The notes beneath the pieces were generated by a model. It was not told the origin of the DNA, made no database searches, and was given only the letters and a program-made list of their open reading frames with translations. Of a DNA stretch of 64,000 nt, positions 31,426 to 61,549 are shown in pieces. Positions within the stretch are counted from its first letter, which is position 1, and each line of letters opens with the position of its first letter. This DNA comes from Oscheius dolichura. Taxonomy: Eukaryota > Nematoda > Chromadorea > Rhabditida > Rhabditidae. The stretch is from positions 7,316,001 through 7,380,000 of the forward strand of contig OW051495.1 of assembly GCA_932521035.1 (NCBI GenBank), written 5' to 3'. Made by a program: the position numbers and the translations under genes.

Positions 31426-34400
31426 ACGCAACTCTTGACAGCTTACGCAAAGCTCCCGGGAGGATAGAGTAAAAATCAGGAGGCTCTTCCTCCTTTCTCT
31501 TCTCCTTTCCTTCTTCTCTCTCTTTTCCATGTGGTAAAACAAATGAAGGGGCGTAAACAAGCAGCTCTCTTTTCCTCGTCTAATTGATCCGGGGGCTCTT
31601 TTTCCCTCCTCTTCAGCCACGATTTTTGCTCTAGAATTCCCCAGAGTGATCTTGAGGACTTGTCAGCTAGTTTCTGGATGACCTTTAACTTTAGCCACTC
31701 GTCTCTACAGTAAGCTAACTAATATTTCTGTTTTTATTTTATAGGAAATGAAAGCCTGTCGAAGAATGACCGCCGCTTTCTCCTTTTCAATGTCAAAATT
31801 AGACGATTTGACCCCAAAATTGCCAAAAGGTTTCGAAGCGTGTTTCTTTTTCTTTCCGGGTAATTGAAACCCCTTTCTATGATGCCAAAGGCCCTACCAC
31901 GATCTTGACCGTTCATTCCTCCAGTTTTTCAACGGATTTTCTCGCTATCATTGAAAAACTAGTAAACTTCTTCTTTTCTTACCGCCTGTGCCCAGTTTTA
32001 TTGCTTTAAACCCCGCTCTTTGCTCCCTTTTCTCCCTATTTCTTCTCAACATCACTTTTCATGGAAAAAGCGTTCATCGTTGGTAGTGAAATAGTTCGCG
32101 ATGATTGCCAGTTTCGAGTAAACCAGTCTCTTTTAATGTTCAATCTTTTGAATGTCTTCTCCCACTTTCTCGAACCGGCGTTCATTTTCTCCCTCCATTT
32201 ATTTCTATCCCCTCTCTCCTGCCAGTGCCCGTCAGTCAGCTTTTCCTATTCAATAAAAAGAATACCATGCTTCTTTATGCATCGCTTGCCTCGGCTAGAG
32301 AGAGAGAGAGTGAGCGCGAGATAAGGGGACCGCCCTGCCAACAGCAGCAGCAACTAATAAAAACCACTTCTACTCTTTTTTTCCTATTATTTAGCTCTCG
32401 TTTTCTGTAAAATAACGATATTCTCTCCTCTTTTTTACTCTCTTCTTGCAAAAATAAGCATCCGACAATAACATCTGCACGGCTGATTGCACGCGGACTT
32501 AGACGTGTACCTCTGACGCAGATAAGCATAAAAATAGGTTAGACATTCGTGGAAATTACTGAGTTTTTGAGAAAGAATGGCGCATAGTGTTCCAGAGAAA
32601 CGTTTAGGATACTGTAGGCCCCTTTGAACAGGTCCCGAAGCGACGGGCTCATTCCCTTATTGGGAGTGTTTATTCGTGACTGGACGTATGTTCAGATTCC
32701 CCGAAATAGTTTTATAGCTTTATTTTTACCCAGCTCACTTCCACTTCAACCCCACACTAGTATGAACCCGTCTGTTTGCGGCAGCCTAATTTCAGTTAAT
32801 TAGGCCTCTCGTAATTAATGGCTCTGAACAAGACGGCGGAAAATACTCGGCGCTTTTCTCTCCCAAGGGGAATAGAAGCCGGCTAATTTGTAGTAGTTGT
32901 AGTAGTAGCTCATTCCCTTCTCTCTGGCTGGTAGGGTGGAGGCAAGGATCACATCAACTCTACTCTCTCCTTGTGGCGGTGACAGACAGCTTCCGCATCG
33001 AAAATTTATGATCCTGGCAATGGGAAACTCGGGAGTCTTTTATTGTAAGCGGGAGGATGGAGAGAACTACGTGAGAATTCAGTAAAATTTTTGGGCAATA
33101 ATTCGTTTTAAATGGAAAAATACCGCAAAGGAGGGCGCCAGCCGGCGTTCTTGAGATTTCAGTAGGTGGATTACCTAGTTTTGAAAGTGTTTCTTACTAG
33201 AACAGTAGAAATTTGAAAAATCATCCGTTTGGCCGCGATTTCAAAGTCATTTCCCCGTAAAACTCGGAGCTCATTTTAACTTGGCGCCCCTTTCCTCCCT
33301 CTGACGTGCTTTCGGAGCAGTTACAGTATCATGACACCCCTTTTTTCTACTTCCCTTCCTTCACGTCCCTCACTTGTGTGGAAAGAACTCGACTTTTTGT
33401 CCCCCTTTCTCCCTTGAAAAATGTTGCCCTTTGGATCTTTGAACTAAACATTTTATCATGTGCATTGACCAATGTGAACAGAGCGCGGGGCGGATTTCCG
33501 CCTGATCTGATCCAAACAAAATCCTGTCTCTCGGAGTGCATAAATCAAGAATTCGTCACTTTATCCTTCCCCTTCAAATTCTTCACAAAATTCTTTGTTT
33601 TCCCTTCTTTTATTGCTCATTCTTTTCTCCTCCAGTTGCTTTCATTGCGTTTTCTGTCTCTGTCTCGTTTCCATCGAAAAGAAGCAATAAAGATCTGTTG
33701 TAGCCACTTTAAAGGGTTTCTAATGGTGCCCGGCCTATTTTTTGTCCTTTTGACTGTTGACAACAGTGGGGGAAACTCATTTGGAGCACTCAAAGTGGGG
33801 AAGAAAAAGAGCAAAACTAAGAGAATTCCTTCAGGGCTCTGCTCTCATTCTGTTCTCTTCTCTTCTCTCTTCTCGTCTCCCGCAGGTGCTCACACAGGCG
33901 GCTGCTCGATAATGAGCCGAGTGTTTGGCGGCTGACGGGGGGAGGCGTCCCCCAACACAACCCCCATCGATTCCCAGGCCTGGCCTAGAGAGAGAGAGTG
34001 AGAGAGGAAAGAAACGTGGGGGGCAGCAGCGGTCGGGGTAGGGGTAGAGGGGAGAGAGAGACAGACCCCGTGTAGAAGGGAGGAGGGGGCACGGACGGAC
34101 GGACCTTCTCGCCTATTATCCAACACACAACCCGGAGCTTTTTAGGCCGGAGACAGAGATGGAGAGAGTCTTTTCTCATCTATATGCAAATTAAACTCAT
34201 TGTCTTATTTGGGGTCGGAGAGCGGCGGTCAGCTTCCCCCATTTAGTCCTCTCTCCCTCCCCCTGTCCCCAATAAATATGCCTTGTCGATGAACCCCTGC
34301 CCCCAACTGCTTGGGGGCTTCTTCGTCTGCTCTTTTACACCTTTACAACCCCCTCCTCCCTTTCCGGGTGCAAAAGACCCTGTCCGATAGGGGGGATAGC

Positions 34401-34889
34401 CTATTTTCTCCGTTTTTTTCATTCGCGGAACATTAAACATTCCACAGATTCTGTTGCCAGCTGACAAATAAGCACTCTTTCTTCAATAATTATTCATCCA
34501 ACGCCAGAACATCTTCCAGAATAATGAAAACCTCAAAATCCACCTCTTTTCTCCCGTTTTTCATTAATTTTTCCCTCCTAAACCACTCCATTGCTTTGAA
34601 AGCAGAAATTCTTGATAGTTCTAAAAATTCCCCGTATTATCGCTCCCTGGAGCGGCAGCAGCAGGGATCTTATGACACACACCGTACTACAAACAAGTTC
34701 TTTAAAGGGCACAAAACCCGCAATTCTTCCCCGATTATTGCTATTTTCAACCCAGCTGGTGTTGTTCGCTTCAAGTAGGAAAAAATCACCTGTCTGCTGT
34801 CATTCTCATTTGCTAGGTCTTGTACTTTTATCTTTCGGCATTTCTCCGCAGTCTTCCGCTAGTTCGTTTTCTTGACTACGTTTTTAGTT

Positions 34890-34905
34890 GTCTAACTGTG
34901 GCTCC
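34890..34905 (+). promoter_or_regulatory. Repeated motif GTCTAACTGTGGCTCC, site 1
   Basis: The same word recurs at 38266-38280 and, with one change, at 44188-44203, and as an inverted pair at 48258-48304, all upstream of or inside unc-43. Factor unknown. Confidence 0.35.
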
Positions 34906-35434
34906 TTTTCCTCCAAAACCCCCCAGATTTTAGTCATTTCTCCCCCATTTCTTTGTCGTTTCCGACTGCGATCAATAGATCTCTTGGTCTCTCCGTCACA
35001 ATTGAAATCCATCCCGTTTTTAACAAGTCATATGGGGGTGTATCCCACCCTCGTGAACACCGTTCACATGCCTCCTCTCTCAGGTGAGTCGCGCCGTTTT
35101 CTAGCAGTTGTTGTTTTTTTGCGAATTGTTGCCGGCGACAACAAAACCATCCAACAACAAAAAAGGTGACAGACACGTCACTTTTCTCTCTCGCTTCTTC
35201 TAATCCTTCTATACAATTTCACAGTCGAAAGTCGTCTATTTTTCGCCCTTTGCCGCTTTTATGGCTGTTTTGACTTTCTAACTGTCTGATCGCCTTGCAG
35301 GCCTCTTACTAATCCTCATCTTGAATGGGAAACTTCCAGACCTTTAAAAACTTCTTCTACTCCTTGTTATTGCCCACTTTTCTCGAGAAATTTTCCCCAA
35401 GATTCCATAAAAGTCGTAAAACGGCCGTCTTTTG

Positions 35435-35450
35435 CCCCCCCCCCCCCCCC
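35435..35450. repeat. C16 homopolymer run
   Basis: Sixteen consecutive C residues. Runs this long form G-quadruplexes on the other strand and are known in C. elegans as sites needing the DOG-1/FANCJ helicase. Confidence 0.9.
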
Positions 35451-38265
35451 ATTCGCTCCTTCAGGTCTTTTTTCCCGGCCGATTATCATCGATCTCTCCG
35501 TTCCTTCCTAGTCTCTTTTTCCGTCTCTTATATCCCTTTTATAGTTTCCTTTCCTTCCTCCGTCTCCGCTGTCCGTATTCTTGACAATGTCTTCCCTTTT
35601 TCCTATTCTGCGATTTACCTAATTTCCCTTGTCTCCTTTTCATAATGGTGTCTTATTTGTGTCTCTTGCCGTCTCCTGCCCCTCTCGTATTAGTATTCCC
35701 ATTCTTTTCACACATTGCCATTCTTGGGGCCTGCACCCATAACAACTCGGCAGCTGGATTTGATCGACTTACAGTACCTTAAAAAAGGGGAAGATTCGTT
35801 GCAGAGATTGCTTTTTGCCCTCTCTGCTCTTTTTAATGAAAATTGGCTGCCCAATCGGATCAAATACTCCCCCCGGGTCCCCAATAATCGATCATTTTTC
35901 TGTGTTCTCTCCTGCCCACATACACACACAACACACACAAACCCAGGACCCTAAACAAATTCGCCAAACTTTACGACACTGAACACAGCATGACGTCTCT
36001 AAAACTCTGGGGTCCAACCGGAGAGAAGAGCCGCTGCGCGCTGGGAATCCAAAAATGGAAAGAATCTACGCATTTGAGTGGCTATTTAGGGGAGATTTTT
36101 AATCCAGAGGGGGTGCCTGATTATGTCCTCCTCCTTCCCGGTTATCCCACGGCTTCCTTTTCCTCTTCGCTCTCTCCACTACATTCCTCTTCCTTCTCTT
36201 CCTCTACGTATGTGCGTAATTTACACGACGACGCCTGTTTCTGACACACGGGGAGGGGACCAGCCTCTCTGCTGCCCCCCTGCAGTAGGGAGGAGAGCAG
36301 CAAAAACAGTTTCAAATATCCGTCACTCGCAGTTATTCTTCTTGTTCTCGACTGAGTGCAGAAATATCCAACCGGTTGTTATTCCCTGCCGCCGGTGTAT
36401 GAAAATCCAAATTTTATGGGGGTCTCGTCCCCGAGATTCCTCGCATTTTCTCCTGTTCCCCACCCGGAAAGAGGAATATTTTCCTTCTCTCTTTTCTTCT
36501 CGGGATAAAATATATTTTGAATAACAAGTTTTCCGGAAGAAGGAAGGACACTGACGATTTCCCCTCTGAAATCGTGGAGAAAGGATTGTTGATGAAATTC
36601 AACCTTTCGCCGGAGAACAACGGGGTCCGGAGGGATAGCGGTTAATTATTTTCATATTCCAATTAAAGGAAACGTGGGCTTACTGTATAAGGGGCAATAA
36701 CAGGCCATTGTATCCAGTTTACTTCCTTGAATTCTTTTTAAAAACCTTGACTCCCGCCAACTGTTTAACCACGGTCATTTTTTGGTCACAAGTGGTCCCA
36801 CAGCGGATTTTTGAGACTTTTGGAATTGAACTGCGGAAATTCCGGCACTTTCCATCACAATCTGAAAAGAACTGAACTTTAAAGCATCTTTCTGAAGGGC
36901 TAATGCCTTCTGACAGCTAGACAACCCTATTTTCCAGCGTTTACCTGTGTTGTTGCCCTCCTCCTTCTCTCTTTTTTCTTCTCGAACCAATCAGCATTTC
37001 TCACGGATTATCCCCCCTTCTTATCATCACTCTCTCCCGGAACCTCTGCCGTCAAATCTGTTGTTCTCAAGTACAATTAGGATTAGACGCGGCGGGTGAT
37101 GAGAGCAAGGAAATGAAGAGGATATGATGCGAATTAGTCATCCGAGGGGAGAGATTAGCCGGTAAATAGGAAGTAGTCGTATACATTCCCCTCCTTCTGA
37201 TTATTATTCTGCCTCCTTCCTTCGCTACAAGTCTCTCCATCTTTGGGTGGTTGTCTTCCTTCAGATGAGTCATTATTACATTTGACAGTTTGCATACAAA
37301 TTAAGAGAAAGCGAAGAGGATAACGAAGAACTATCGTACCTTCAGGAATTTACGGATTCCAAAAAGCAGATGCTGAAGTGAACTGCCCATTTCTTTCTGA
37401 GGCGCGGTTCTTTTCGCTCAGGGACCCCTTTCGAATTCTTCAGTTTTTCCTTCCTTTCAATTTATAGCCACAGTTCAGCAATGAAACCCTTGTTGTGGAG
37501 GCTGTGGCTCCTTCAGGTGAGAATCAGCGTAATTTCTCCTTGGAAACCGCTGCCATCACAAATCACCGGCCAAATGGAGATAAAGTACTTTTTCTTCTAT
37601 GTGTCCACCACAGCAAGATGAACCACAATTACACCACAGTTCCCCCAAAAACAGCAGACAAAGATCTCCTGTTCTCCTCCCTTTCGTTGCATTTCACACG
37701 CCTTAAAAACTTCAGCCGCTTGCTCTATCACACCAGCCGGCCGACGGTCTAATCCCTCAGAGGGGCTTTTCATTTCCCCTCCCTTATCGATACATCTTCT
37801 CCGTTTCTGTAGTTGTTTGGCACAGAAGTGGTGTTACATTCCTCCCCATTCCCCTTTAATTAACCGCTCTCTCCACTCTGTCTCATATTCATCAATCTGA
37901 TCTCTCTCCGGAATGAGTCCTCTCGCTCCAATTTCCCCGTTCATCAGAAAAGGGAAATTGTCTACTTTTTCACGAACGATACTCTGTCTCTCTTGACGCA
38001 AGTGACAGATTAGACACCCTTCCTCCGCTTCTATCTCTTTTAAGGGGAGGAGAGAGAGAGCTGTATTAATCCTTCTAGCTCTCTCTCTCTCTCTCCGTAG
38101 ATGATTGTACTTGCGCCGGTTACCATAGGAATAGAGGCAGGGGACACGGCGAGAGAAGGAGGGGGCTGCTGCTGTATGTGCCCCTCCATCTGATATGTAT
38201 TGCTCTTGTTATTTTCGCTCCTTGACAGCTTGGAATAGGAGAGTAGGGCTTCTAAATGGTCTGCT

Positions 38266-38280
38266 GTCTAACTGTGGCTC
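38266..38280 (+). promoter_or_regulatory. Repeated motif GTCTAACTGTGGCTC, site 2
   Basis: Exact 15-base copy of the word at 34890, 3.4 kb further towards the CaMKII start exon. Confidence 0.35.
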
Positions 38281-39932
38281 TACATCTGGTCTTTTACGGT
38301 CCATTCAAAGCAAATGGCTAGCTTTTCTATAAAATCTTACTGTAAACAGCAACCAACATATTAATATCACTTTTATGCATGATGTTTACCAGCCGTTAAT
38401 ATGAAATTCCTGGAAGATACAAGGGAACCCCCGTTATTGTTCAATTTTGCCGCGCTACTTCCATTCTTCTTCCAGTTTCCAGCTCATTTCCGTTTCGTTG
38501 TCTCCTTCCTTTCTTAACTGCCGGCATTTTGGGAGACAGAAGATCGAATAAGGAACATATCTTCTTCTTCTTCTCTCCTCCTTGCCCCCGCCCTCTTCTC
38601 TATGGCCCCGGAATGCGAATATTCCCAAGTGAGCTCCTAATGCGGCGTAATCTTTCAGCAGAGAGCGGCGCTCTCTTCTCTCTCATTCTATCCGTCCGCA
38701 GCGGACACGTCTATGCTTTTCATCTAATTTTCTGCCATTTGTATCCTCTGTTTCGTTTGTTTTTATGAATTTTAAGAGAGTAAAGAAGGAGGAACGCCGG
38801 GTGGATGAGTATTTTGACTTCTCGCTTCAGTGTCTTCCTGTTTCTCCTCTCTGCCTCGGTCTATTCATTTCCTAAATGAGGTCTGTCCCTCCCTCGGGCT
38901 GGCAGCCCGCCCCGGCCACCGGAGCTCATTAGCCCAATGAGGAGAGGCCAAGGCGAGAGAGGAGGTGATGCCGGCGGCAGCGGCAGCGACAACAGAGCAG
39001 AGCCCCCCGGCTCCAGCTGGCTGGCTGGCTATTTCCCTTGTCTCTCCTCCCGTGTATGTATGCTGCTCTCTTCCTCTCATTCCCTCTCTAACCCGTGTCT
39101 ATGCTTTCCCCCTCCCGAGATAATCACGTTTTCGTCAAGTACTTTAGAATATAAGAGAGAAAGAGAGAGAAGGGAAATTCCGGAAGCAGTTTTTACACAG
39201 AGACCGGTGTGTCTACGTCAAAATAAAATAAGTGAGGAGGGAGAGAACATTCGTCATCCTCCCCTTTTCGGGGCCGAAGATTTCTATATTCGGGACCTGG
39301 TCTCTTTGTTATTCGAGTACCTCTATTTAGCGGAGGTTCATTCACTCACACGTCAGACGACCTGTGTGTCTTATCCCGACATATTATGCCGTTATGGAAA
39401 GAGCCACAGTTCACACTTATTTCTCTTAAAAGTGGTTATTTTCACCCGTATTTCAAGCTGTTCTCTGTCAAGAAAGAGCCACAGAGGTTGCGCCACAGTT
39501 CACACCCATTTCCCTGAAATTCTCTATTTTTCCCAAATTTCCTCCTCTGCCCTGGTTTTTTCTCCGTTCTCATCAAAATTCTCACCAATTTCATCGTGTC
39601 CCTCCCGCCGCCTGGTCCCAGGCCCCGTGCTGTTTCTCTCCTTGCCATCTCGAAGGCGCTGCTGACGTGGTCTTTGTCTAGCCAAACATAGCCACCTCTG
39701 TCTCTCGCTCTGCCTAGTCCCCTTTTTCTTCTCTCTTCTCTCTCTCCATTTCTTTGTTATTCAACAATTCTTCGCTTTCTCTTTCCCGACTAATTTCTAA
39801 TTTTTATCAATCAATTCAGGCCAAAAGATCCATCATCGACCTCTAGAAATTGCAAAGCGTAGTTGGAATTTCGAGGCATGCGAAGACGGTGAAAAACGAT
39901 ACTGTACACAGGGTATGGTGGTCGGTCAACCA

Positions 39933-57637
<17,705 letters not shown>

Positions 57638-58339
57638 TCCTCGTCTCTAGTGATGTTCTTTTCTCCTTAATCATCTCCCTCCTGTCTCTCTATCTCTTTT
57701 CCGTCTAATGGTCTTATTTCTGTGGGATTTCCCGTCTTTCGCCCCCCGGTTTTAGCATTCTTCGCATTTGTTTTTGTCCAAAGATGATTTCTCTCCTCTC
57801 CATCTTCTCTCACCCGTGCATCTATCTCCCAGTTAAGAAATCTAATATTTTGTAAATATTAAAACAAACCACAAAAATGAAGAAAAGATTCAGTTCACTC
57901 AAGTTTCTAGCGATCAAATGATGACTCTTCGCTTTTTTAAATATTCACAAACAACATGACACAGACGGTCACTTGCCCCGCATCCTCCTTCTATCTGTTC
58001 CCTCTTTCCCTTGGGACCCGCAAACTTTCCTCGATTTTCAACGGATTACTGTAACCAGGTCCGAGCTATTGTAATTATATCTCGCTCCCTCTCAAATTCA
58101 CAAACATTTCGACCCGTGTTTCTTGTTGTTTCCAGTCGCTCTCCTCCTCTCTTTTTTTCTGCTCCTGTGACTGCATTATATTTGTGACAACACCCCCGTT
58201 TTCTCATTTTTTTTCTACTTTTTCTTTATTCTTCATTTTTTCTTCTTATTTTCTAGAGTTCAGAAAGTTTTATATTATATTATATTATATTATTTTGAAA
58301 TAAAAACAAGTTGTTCAATTTATTGTCTCTCCTCATCGT

Positions 58340-58971
58340 CTATAATCTTCCTCCGTATTTCCTGAATCCGCGGCGGGGAGCACCTGTTACGCGGTCTTCA
58401 TCCTCGTCTTCATTGTCTTCGTCTTCTTTTTTCTCGTCGTCTTCATCTTCAGCTTCTTTCAAGTCATTCTTAACGTCGTCTTCGTCTTCGTCTCCCTCCC
58501 TATCTTTGTTCCATTCATCCTCATACCCATCCTCCTCTTCTTCATCTTCTTCCGAGCTGGAAGTGGGAATTTCAGCCAGGACGTCTGCTACGTCACGTTT
58601 TCCTAAATGGTGCTGGTAGCGATGGGAAGGTGTGGAAGATTGATGTTTAACTGGAAAAGGAAAATGACATATGAGGCTTAAAAATTTAGAGAATGTCTCA
58701 TTTGAACTACAGTAACTCAGCCCTATGGTAAAAGAGCCATTTTCTCTTTAAAAATGGCTTTTGGGATCTTAGGACGCTCTAGGTTCATAAAGTTAGAGTG
58801 TACCCTCCTGTCTATACCGTAGTGTTTAAAATAGGACCCCTACAGTCCGTTTAAACTTTAGGCATTAACGAAACTCTTGCTAATAATGACGGGAACAAAC
58901 TTACTGTTGTTGAGTTTTGGAGCTGCGGCCACCATAGCTACAAGAAGAAGAACCAGTAAGTAGAGCCGCAT
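58340..58971 (-). CDS. Secreted highly acidic protein with dibasic sites
   Basis: Minus-strand exons 58905-58971 and 58340-58650 join in phase 1; 125 residues. A signal peptide (MRLYLLVLLLVAMVAAAP) precedes a His/Ser segment ending HHLGKRDVADV, a long run of Glu/Asp, and a basic end APRRGFRKYGGRL. KR and RR sites could release a C-terminal peptide GFRKYGGRL, as in neuropeptide-like precursors (inference). The C-terminus lacks an amidation Gly, so this is uncertain. TTTATAA at 59037-59031 is a TATA-like box, and a reverse AATAAA overlaps 58319-58324. It could equally be a calcium-binding acidic secreted protein. Confidence 0.75.
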
Positions 58972-59297
58972 TGTGTGTGACAGGGAGAGATGAATGAATG
59001 ATATGGGGCAAAATGATGAGCCGGTGGCAGTTATAAAGGATTACGGGAACCGGTAATCCTCCCATTGACCTTTGAAACAAAAAATGAGGTGTTAGTCAGA
59101 GCAGAAAGTCGATCACAATCAATTTTATTGAGTTCAATTTCCCGGTAAAATTCAACCTCGAACGGGGTGGGAGTCTCCTCTGCGCGTTCCATTTGCTGTT
59201 GACTTGGGAACGTCTCTCTTGAACAAGTGATGCTTGAAAGCGATAAATTGTGTACTTTTTGGATGTTTCACTGAACATTTTATGCTATTTTGCGCTT

Positions 59298-59378
59298 TTA
59301 ATTAACTCTACCATGTCTAATAATGGGAAACGTGGCCTCTGCTACGAGAATAAGAAGCAAGATGAGAAGAAAACGCAT
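59298..59378 (-). CDS. Very short secreted peptide (26 residues)
   Basis: ATG 59378 to stop 59298 encodes a strong signal peptide (MRFLLILLLILVAEA) followed directly by TFPIIRHGRVN. No intron or poly-A signal is obvious, and a longer spliced form cannot be excluded. Supported only by the quality of the leader. Confidence 0.35.
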   Translation of the reverse strand: MRFLLILLLILVAEATFPIIRHGRVN

Positions 59379-59584
59379 TTTTGAAGGTACTCTCGCAAAA
59401 AAACGAAATATGGAGACTGGAATTAGGGATAACGGACAGTAATCCGCGGAAATCCACTGCCAATCAAACGGGGATCTTTGGTCTAGTGGAGGGATATTGG
59501 GGAAAGAGTGTAGGAGGGCGATCAGCAGAGTACAAAGCACTTTTTGCAATACAACCATTAACCACCAAAAATTAAACTGTCAGA

Positions 59585-60962
59585 AATTCGAACACCCATT
59601 TTGCTTGAAAGCGTTTTATTGGCGCCAAATCTTGGCTAGACGAATTTCTTGGCCAGCTCGATGATGAGCTGTAGTCCGGCATCGAAGAGTTCAAATGTGT
59701 CGAGGACGTTGCTCCTCTGCTGGCGAAGATGGCGCACCGTGTCCTGTAGCTTGATACATTTGCTCTTGCTCTTGACGCGTTCCATTTCGTAATCGATCAT
59801 GGCAAAAATACCACACTTGGCAGCGCCATCTTTGCACATGATCAGGATCGGCTGCTTGCTCTCCCTCTCGTGGGGCACGTGCTTGCGAAGCTGGAAAGAA
59901 TTTGGATGTTAAAATTATATGGAGTTGCTGTGGGTGGTAGAATTCAAACTTTGATGCTCGATTAGACCACCCGGGACGGTTCAAAGTGGACAAATTGAGA
60001 ACTGTGACCTTACAATCCAGTCTGACCGACTCATAACTACCGTACCTTTTCAATGGAGTCGACCAAATTAGCCGGCGGCTTGGCGTCGTCGGTCCATCCG
60101 TTGAGCATAAAAATCTTCGTCTTCACACTGCCACAAGTCAGCTGGCTAATTTCCCAGCCCTCGATCTGCGGGTCCTTTTCCGGGGTCGGCTTCTTGTTCG
60201 CCCAGAGCAGCTTGCTCTCCTCGCTGCCGTTGCCTTGCAGCATGACAATCAGCTCCGGCTTCGTCTGCTGCACCAGGCGGTCAAAGTCGTCCAGCGTGTT
60301 CTGTAAAGAAAACCGGTTAGATTACTGTACAACCGTTATCAAACAAGTTGGCCTTTCCGCTCTCTAAAACGGGCGGTCGGTCATCATTGTCCGCCACAAA
60401 ATGGTCCGGAATTGAGTCAATCCCAAAGGACTACAGTAAATAATAAATGCTACCGTACCTTTAGAGGGGCCTGGGCCAGGATGTATTGCTTCTCGGCGAC
60501 GAGTCCGTCGACCCAGCTGGCATGGTAGTAATCTTGGCCGTCGGCCAGCACAACACGGCTCGCATCGTAGAGGAAGACCTCCTTCTTCACGTTCTTGTCC
60601 TTGTTTTCCGGCTTGAAGAAGGCGAAGAACGTCGGGCTCTCTTTCATATCTTCCTTCCACATTTCATGGATTCCATCTCCCATTTTGTGGCTTTGTACAC
60701 GGAGGCAGAGCTCGTCGACCAGCTTCTTTGGCTTCGTAAGCTTGCTCTTATTCTTCCGCGTCGAGCGGGTTGAGACCCTCGTCCGCAGTGCTCCGGTTCG
60801 ACCGCCGCCATCGAGAACAGCGTCGCACATCTAAAACTTGGGAAAAGTATTGAAGGAGAAACTGGTAGGATGTACCGTCTATGGGCAGACGAGAAGGAGA
60901 CAATGAACTTTTGACTGTGAATTCTGGTCAACTCAACGCGTCGAGCGGGTTTGACGGGGTCT
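59585..60962 (-). repeat. Right arm of 1.36-kb inverted duplication carrying a PTP gene
   Basis: Reverse complement of 12707-14067. It contains one extra 14-base word (CGCGTCGAGCGGGT at 60937-60950) that also occurs inside exon 1 of the same gene (60757-60770). Confidence 0.85.
59636..60830 (-). CDS. PTP-fold pseudophosphatase, copy 2 (inverted)
   Basis: Exons 60459-60830, 60046-60300 and 59636-59890 (372, 255, 255 bases, identical lengths to copy 1) encode 293 residues. Visible differences from copy 1 include FAFF for FAYF and QLTCGS for QLSCGS. The degenerate active-site loop MCKDGAAKCG and WTD loop are the same in both, so the loss of the Arg predates the duplication. The frame is intact, introns are conserved, and AATAAA is present beyond the stop. 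Both copies should be treated as functional candidates. Confidence 0.88.
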
Positions 60963-61276
60963 TGACCAGTGACTTGACAACAATCGTCTGATTTCGCTGT
61001 TCTCCACAGTTTTGCCAAAATCGTGTAAAAAGACCAAATGCAAACATCTTCTCGCTCAAACCGATGAGGAATAAGCCTCTAACTAATATTGTTTGTTGCT
61101 ATGAACGGGTTAGGTTTTTAGAGATAATCCGTCTCTTGACCTCCGCCTTCTTCCGAACACATTAGCCTAATCTCCGTTTGCCCATCGGAGGAAAAGAGTC
61201 TTCGCCGACTTCCTGTTGCCCGGGCCATTTTTTTCTTTCCCATCCTGATTAGAATATTCCTCTTCTTCTAGACAAC

Positions 61277-61525
61277 ATGTTCCTGATTATCGTTTTTTGT
61301 CTCTTGACAGCTGCCTACATGAAAAAGAGAAGAGCATCGGTGCAGAACAGAGGAGGGAGTCAAGAAGATGGAAGACGAAGAACTGCTAGGTCTCCTGGAT
61401 AAACATTATGACAGCTGGGAGCAGCTCTTCGTCGAGGAAAAGGTGGTGGATTCTTGTGAATACTGATCCGCAATTCTTTTCAGTTCGACACTGTTGCTTC
61501 TCTTCGCGGCTCAGGCTTATGTTAG
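61277..61525 (+). CDS. Weak candidate small gene(s)
   Basis: Two overlapping readings exist. ATG 61277 gives a 41-residue product with a hydrophobic leader (MFLIIVFCLLTAAYM) and a basic tail. ATG 61368 in another frame gives MEDEELLGLLDKHYDSWEQL, spliced 61442/61484 (GTGGTG...TTTTCAG) and ending GSGLC-stop. The second has a good acceptor and coding-like composition. A fragment of the TGTC element begins just after the stop (61530), which may have truncated the gene. Confidence 0.3.
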
Positions 61526-61529
61526 TCAC

Positions 61530-61549
61530 AAGTATGCCTCCGGTCGCCA
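61530..61549. repeat. 20-bp trace of the TGTC element end
   Basis: CAAGTATGCCTCCGGTCGCC resembles CAAGTATGCCTTCGGCCGTC at the end of copy B (22945). The rest of the element is not seen. From here to 62327 I find no supported gene. Confidence 0.4.

Larger units (their letters stand above)
31430..39819. other. Long gene-free upstream region of unc-43
   Basis: About 8.4 kb with many CT/GA-rich tracts (e.g. GAGAGA near 33989-34006 and 34050, and a GA/CT hairpin at 38049-38098), a C16 run, and repeated TCTAACTGTGGCTC motifs. Open frames here are by-products of low complexity. The only gene structure is the acceptor TCAATTCAG ending at 39819, which opens the 5' leader of the CaMKII start exon. It is best read as regulatory sequence and non-coding leader/intron of unc-43. 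Confidence 0.5.

Noticed and set aside
33306-33935. Long open frame of 209 codons upstream of unc-43
   Set aside because: Low-complexity Phe/Ser/Leu composition from pyrimidine-rich DNA, no domain, leader or splice structure; treated as chance.
38937-39665. 242-codon open frame just before the CaMKII start
   Set aside because: Ser/Arg/Cys-rich translation of CT/GA tracts; contains several good intron-like signals and no recognisable domain.
58311-58619. Plus-strand Ser-rich open frame
   Set aside because: Reverse reading of the Glu/Asp codons of the minus-strand acidic gene.
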